7,224 nt of DNA from an uncultured Clostridia bacterium. Its GTDB lineage: Bacteria > Bacillota > Clostridia > Christensenellales > CAG-314. The stretch lies in NCBI GenBank assembly GCA_937915515.1, contig CALGIK010000252.1, positions 1-7,224 on the forward strand. Reading direction: 5' to 3'. A model generated the notes under the pieces. The model made no database searches. It had not been told where the DNA came from and saw only the letters and a list, made by a program, of their open reading frames with translations. Both the position numbers and the translations under genes were made by a program. This document shows, in pieces, positions 4,517-7,224 of the stretch. The number at the start of each line of letters is the position of its first letter. Within the stretch, counting starts at the first letter, position 1.

Positions 4517-6148
4517 ATGAATCAGAAAGACAACAAAACTACTGCCGAAAATGTAGGCGGTGAAGCCGCCGCCAAGAGAGGCTGGCTGGATAGGACCTTT
4601 AAGCTGAAGGAAAACGGCACTACGGTACGTATCGAAGTATTTGCCGGTATCACAACCTTTATGACTATGGTTTACATATTGATGGTAAACGCAGGGATGT
4701 TCAGCAATCCTTTCGGCGACGGAACAAATGTTTTAGGCGTTAGTTACGGCGCAATTTATATAGCTACAGCCTTGTCGGCTATTATTGGCACAGTACTTAT
4801 AGGTCTTTTATCAAATATGCCTTTAGCTCAAGCAAGCGGAATGGGCTTAAACGCTTTCTTTGTGTATGCAATATGTATCGGATTAGGCTTGTCCTATGCC
4901 AACACATTGGTGCTTGTATTAATTGACGGTATCGTCTTTGTTATTTTGACAGTTACAGGACTTCGTAAAAAGATATTCGAAGCTATCCCTAAAGCGGTGC
5001 GTGTTGCAATACCCGCCGGTATCGGTTTGTTTATTGCCTTTATCGGTTTGCAAAACGCAGGTATAGTAGTGCTTAATACTTCCACTTTGGTAAGTTTAGT
5101 CAGCTTAAACGTATTCAGCGGAACTGCCACTTGGACAAGCATTATGCCTATACTTGTTACCTTTATTACCTTTATCGGTATTGCGGTTTTATCAAAACTA
5201 AAGGTCAGAGGAAGCATACTTTGGGGAATCGTAATAGGCGCAGGTTTATATTATCTGCTAGGCTTAACTGTTAATGGTTTTTATACTGCAGAAAATTATA
5301 CAATAGCTTATACTCTAAACGAAACAACCCATCAATTTGATTCTGTGATTACTGGAAATATGAATTATTTTCTTGGTTACGCACAATCAAGCAGTACTTT
5401 TGTTAAAGGTTGCACATCGTATGTTGAAAACTATGCACCATTAAGCCTCTCTTTCAATCCCTTTACCGCATTTGGCGAATGGGGCAGAGAGGCTGTAGGT
5501 AAAGTATTTACCGAAGGTTTTGATTTTAGCGCATACGCCCAAGCTCACGGAACGGGCAATTTAATACTTGTTATTATAACCACCTCTTTAGCATTTTGCA
5601 TGGTTGATATGTTTGATACTATCGGTACTCTTTACGGCGCATGCGCACGCGGAAACATGCTCGATAAAGACGGCAACGTCCCCAATATGGACAAGGCTAT
5701 GCTTGCAGACGCTATCGCAACCTGCACCGGCGCAATTGCCGGTACATCTACCGTCACCACTTATGTCGAATCTTCAGCCGGCATTGCCGAAGGCGGAAGG
5801 ACTGGTCTTACCAGTATCGTTGTTTCAATAGGCTTCTTAATTGCTATGTTTTTGAGCCCCATTGCTCAGCTTATACCCAATGTTGCTACAGCAGCAGCGC
5901 TCATTTACGTAGGCGTATTAATGATGAACGGCGTTAAAGAAATCGAATGGACAGACCCAGCCGTTGCAGTACCTGCCTTTTTAACTCTTGCTATGATGCC
6001 TTTCACATACAATATCAGTTACGGTATTGCTTTAGGTATAATTGCTCACGTTTTAATTAAGCTGTTTACAGGTAGAATTAAGGAAATTAATTGGCTCTCG
6101 GTTGTTATCGGTCTCTTATTTACAGCAACCTTCTTATTGACTCACTAA
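4517..6148 (+). CDS. NCS2-family purine permease, AzgA type
   Basis: A 543-residue membrane transporter expected to import a purine base (guanine, hypoxanthine or adenine) by proton symport, like PbuG/PbuO of Bacillus or AdeP/GhxP of E. coli. Subfamily marks are EVFAGITTFMTMVYIL (residues 40-55), the half-helix motif ASGMGLNAFF (106-115), FNPFTAFG (313-320), DMFDTIGTL (364-372) with the substrate-site acidic residues, and GTSTVTTYVESSAGIAEGG (409-427). About 14 hydrophobic segments fit the 7+7 inverted UraA fold. The protein is about 100 residues longer than typical AzgA members, mainly from a polar stretch at about 251-312 after the seventh helix. The start has GGAGG (4506-4510) 6 nt upstream. 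Which purine is carried cannot be decided. Regulation may lie in the long leader. Uracil transport is less likely because the motifs are AzgA, not UraA. Confidence 0.92.
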   Translation: MNQKDNKTTAENVGGEAAAKRGWLDRTFKLKENGTTVRIEVFAGITTFMTMVYILMVNAGMFSNPFGDGTNVLGVSYGAIYIATALSAIIGTVLIGLLSNMPLAQASGMGLNAFFVYAICIGLGLSYANTLVLVLIDGIVFVILTVTGLRKKIFEAIPKAVRVAIPAGIGLFIAFIGLQNAGIVVLNTSTLVSLVSLNVFSGTATWTSIMPILVTFITFIGIAVLSKLKVRGSILWGIVIGAGLYYLLGLTVNGFYTAENYTIAYTLNETTHQFDSVITGNMNYFLGYAQSSSTFVKGCTSYVENYAPLSLSFNPFTAFGEWGREAVGKVFTEGFDFSAYAQAHGTGNLILVIITTSLAFCMVDMFDTIGTLYGACARGNMLDKDGNVPNMDKAMLADAIATCTGAIAGTSTVTTYVESSAGIAEGGRTGLTSIVVSIGFLIAMFLSPIAQLIPNVATAAALIYVGVLMMNGVKEIEWTDPAVAVPAFLTLAMMPFTYNISYGIALGIIAHVLIKLFTGRIKEINWLSVVIGLLFTATFLLTH

Positions 6149-6166
6149 TAAAATAAACAAATTTTT

Positions 6167-6203
6167 AAGGCTGTCTCGTTTTTATACGGACAGCCTTTTT
6201 TTT
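6167..6203 (+). terminator. Terminator of the permease gene
   Basis: AAGGCTGTC (6167-6175) pairs perfectly with GACAGCCTT (6189-6197) around a 13-nt loop, followed by T's to 6203. No T run follows on the minus strand, so it does not obviously stop the convergent operon ending at 6240. Confidence 0.92.
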
Positions 6204-6239
6204 ATACTTTTAATAATTTTATGTTTTAGTCCCTTTAGT

Positions 6240-6764
6240 TTAATTTGTCATCTGCAAAAGTTTATCAGGCAAAACTCTAATAATGATGACAACGGTTACG
6301 CCTACAATTGCTCCGCTTATTACGCCCAATATCGTAAGATAAGGCAAATACGAAAAAACAAGGCTGCTGTTTGTCACAAGAGCATAAACGGCATTTTGCG
6401 TAACATTATGAGCGACGGCAGATACTACGCTTACCGCTACTATGCTTAAACGTGCTTTCAATACAGAAAACAGGAGGATTGCAACCGTTACGCTTACTAA
6501 GCTAGCCGATAAACTAAAAAGCAGTGTGCTTAAGTTTCCGCTGATAAAACTGCCTAAAACGGATTTTATTATGGCTACTGTATAAGCCTGCCATTGACCT
6601 AAGGTTAATAGCGTAATAAGGACGAAAATATTGCCTAAACCAATTTTAGCGCCGGGTATTAAGATTGAGGGAAAAAGGCTTTCAACCAAAAACATAATAA
6701 GGCTTAAAGCCGAAAAAAGCGAAAGAAGAGATAGCATCTTTGCAGAACTATTTTTATTTTTCAT
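6240..6764 (-). CDS. Gx transporter family / HepS-like integral membrane protein
   Basis: This 174-residue protein is almost entirely hydrophobic, with about five membrane helices (roughly residues 10-31, 45-60, 78-101, 104-125 and 138-164). Family marks are the VESLFP.ILIPGAKIGLGNI block (27-46), an inner GSFISGNLSTLLFSLSASL stretch (71-89) and AVAHNVTQNAVYAL (116-129). These match the family long annotated as heptaprenyl diphosphate synthase component I (Hpre_diP_synt_I), now usually called Gx transporter; the old name is doubtful for a membrane protein. It resembles ECF S-components in size and layout, but the substrate is unknown. The start overlaps the previous gene's stop (TGATG), with GGAGG (6776-6772) 7 nt upstream, so translation is probably coupled. 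It ends with TAA, and no clear terminator is seen on its strand before the permease gene's end. Confidence 0.85.
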   Translation of the reverse strand: MKNKNSSAKMLSLLSLFSALSLIMFLVESLFPSILIPGAKIGLGNIFVLITLLTLGQWQAYTVAIIKSVLGSFISGNLSTLLFSLSASLVSVTVAILLFSVLKARLSIVAVSVVSAVAHNVTQNAVYALVTNSSLVFSYLPYLTILGVISGAIVGVTVVIIIRVLPDKLLQMTN

Positions 6765-7224
6765 CAGCTTACCTCCAAATTGCCTGCGCCCACACCGACT
6801 ATTTTAAGTTTAGGGGGAATACATAAGATAATATCGTTTGGTTTTTCGATAACGCAAATTGCCTTTTTGCAATCGCCGTTAGGACAGTTTGCTTCATATA
6901 TGCGGACAGTATTGTTTTTAAATTCTATTTTGTTAAAATGTGTCTTTTGCAAATCGACAAAAACGGTGACAATAAAACTCCCTTCTTTTTGTTCGGTTTT
7001 TATCCTGTCACTAAAGCTACTGTTTTTAATCTTTCCCGTATTCGTGTTGTAATCAAAAGCGTATATCAAAATATTATCGTGATAAACCTCCACAACACTT
7101 AGCTGTCCGCTTGGCTTTGTCCATACAAAATTGAAAAACAATAATAACACAACAATAAGCATCGAAATATAAGCAAAAATATCGTCTTTTTCAAAAAATT
7201 TTGCGTTTTTTGTATCAAATCTCT
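6764..7224 (-). CDS. NusG domain II-containing membrane-anchored protein (N-terminus beyond window edge)
   Basis: The frame is open from the window edge (7222) to TGA at 6766-6764. The first in-window ATG (7162) has no ribosome site and falls at the start of a hydrophobic segment, while about 20 further in-frame residues (..FDTKNAKFFEKDDIFAYIS) precede it. The true start is therefore probably at or beyond the edge. From that ATG, a membrane anchor covers about residues 2-14. The extracytoplasmic part then has the NusG_II pattern: two beta-rich blocks, EANCPNGDCKKAICVIEKPNDIILC split as EANCPNGDCKK (91-101) and IILCIPPKLKIVG at the end. Conserved cysteines at CPNGDC and in ILCIPP are family hallmarks. 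This is not the transcription factor NusG. Function is unknown; in Clostridia it is commonly paired with the Gx transporter gene, as here, which suggests a shared envelope role. Confidence 0.83.
   Translation of the reverse strand, partial: RFDTKNAKFFEKDDIFAYISMLIVVLLLFFNFVWTKPSGQLSVVEVYHDNILIYAFDYNTNTGKIKNSSFSDRIKTEQKEGSFIVTVFVDLQKTHFNKIEFKNNTVRIYEANCPNGDCKKAICVIEKPNDIILCIPPKLKIVGVGAGNLEVS

Noticed and set aside
4894..5217. 107-codon minus-strand ORF inside the permease
   Set aside because: Antisense of conserved permease helices; hydrophobicity mirrors the opposite strand and no start signal is present.
1..7224. Mobile element, phage, CRISPR array or tRNA/rRNA gene
   Set aside because: No transposase or integrase frames, no spaced direct repeats, no terminal repeats flanking a segment, and no cloverleaf or rRNA-like stretches were seen.

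Overview
The window looks like chromosomal DNA of a low-GC Bacillota member, probably an uncultured Clostridia. The evidence is the AT-rich intergenic DNA, the strong AGGAGG-type ribosome sites, sigma-A-like promoters, U-tract terminators, and protein families typical of Clostridia (Gx transporter with NusG domain II, DUF4438, AzgA-type permease). Six of the seven visible stop codons of full-size genes are TAA, and TGA serves as a normal stop at one gene. I see no phage, transposon, CRISPR, rRNA or tRNA signal.

Layout: (1) 1-594, minus: 5' part of a DUF4438 gene. (2) 767-1393, plus: upp, uracil phosphoribosyltransferase, divergent from (1) and closed by a strong terminator. (3) 1503-2777, minus: single-pass membrane protein with Ig-like, MBG-like and two YDG modules. 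(4) 2915-3484, minus: TetR-family regulator, separated from (3) by a terminator. (5) 3665-4207, plus: adenine-phosphoribosyltransferase-like enzyme, divergent from tetR across a 180-nt region holding promoters and two candidate operators. (6) 4208-4516: terminator, strong promoter, then a leader of about 149 nt with a possible 18-codon micro-ORF and a stable hairpin. (7) 4517-6148, plus: NCS2/AzgA-type purine permease, followed by a terminator. (8) 6240-7224, minus: two-gene unit, a NusG domain II protein (cut by the window edge) then a Gx-transporter / HepS-like membrane protein.

The functional theme is nucleobase salvage. The permease would import a purine base, and the APRT-like enzyme and Upp would convert purine and uracil to nucleotides with PRPP. 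These genes are separately transcribed neighbours, not one operon. The TetR protein is placed to regulate itself and the APRT-like gene. The YDG protein and the NusG_II/Gx pair appear to be independent envelope functions.

The most unusual spot is the permease leader. No purine riboswitch core is recognisable there. Instead there is a micro-ORF with a Shine-Dalgarno, ending in UGA, followed by a hairpin whose bulged U and loop-opening G-U lie about two nucleotides from the corresponding elements of the E. coli fdhF SECIS. Past the UGA the frame runs 14 more codons through the hairpin to a TAA just before the permease ribosome site. This could be a selenocysteine-type readthrough, a plain leader-peptide switch, or coincidence.
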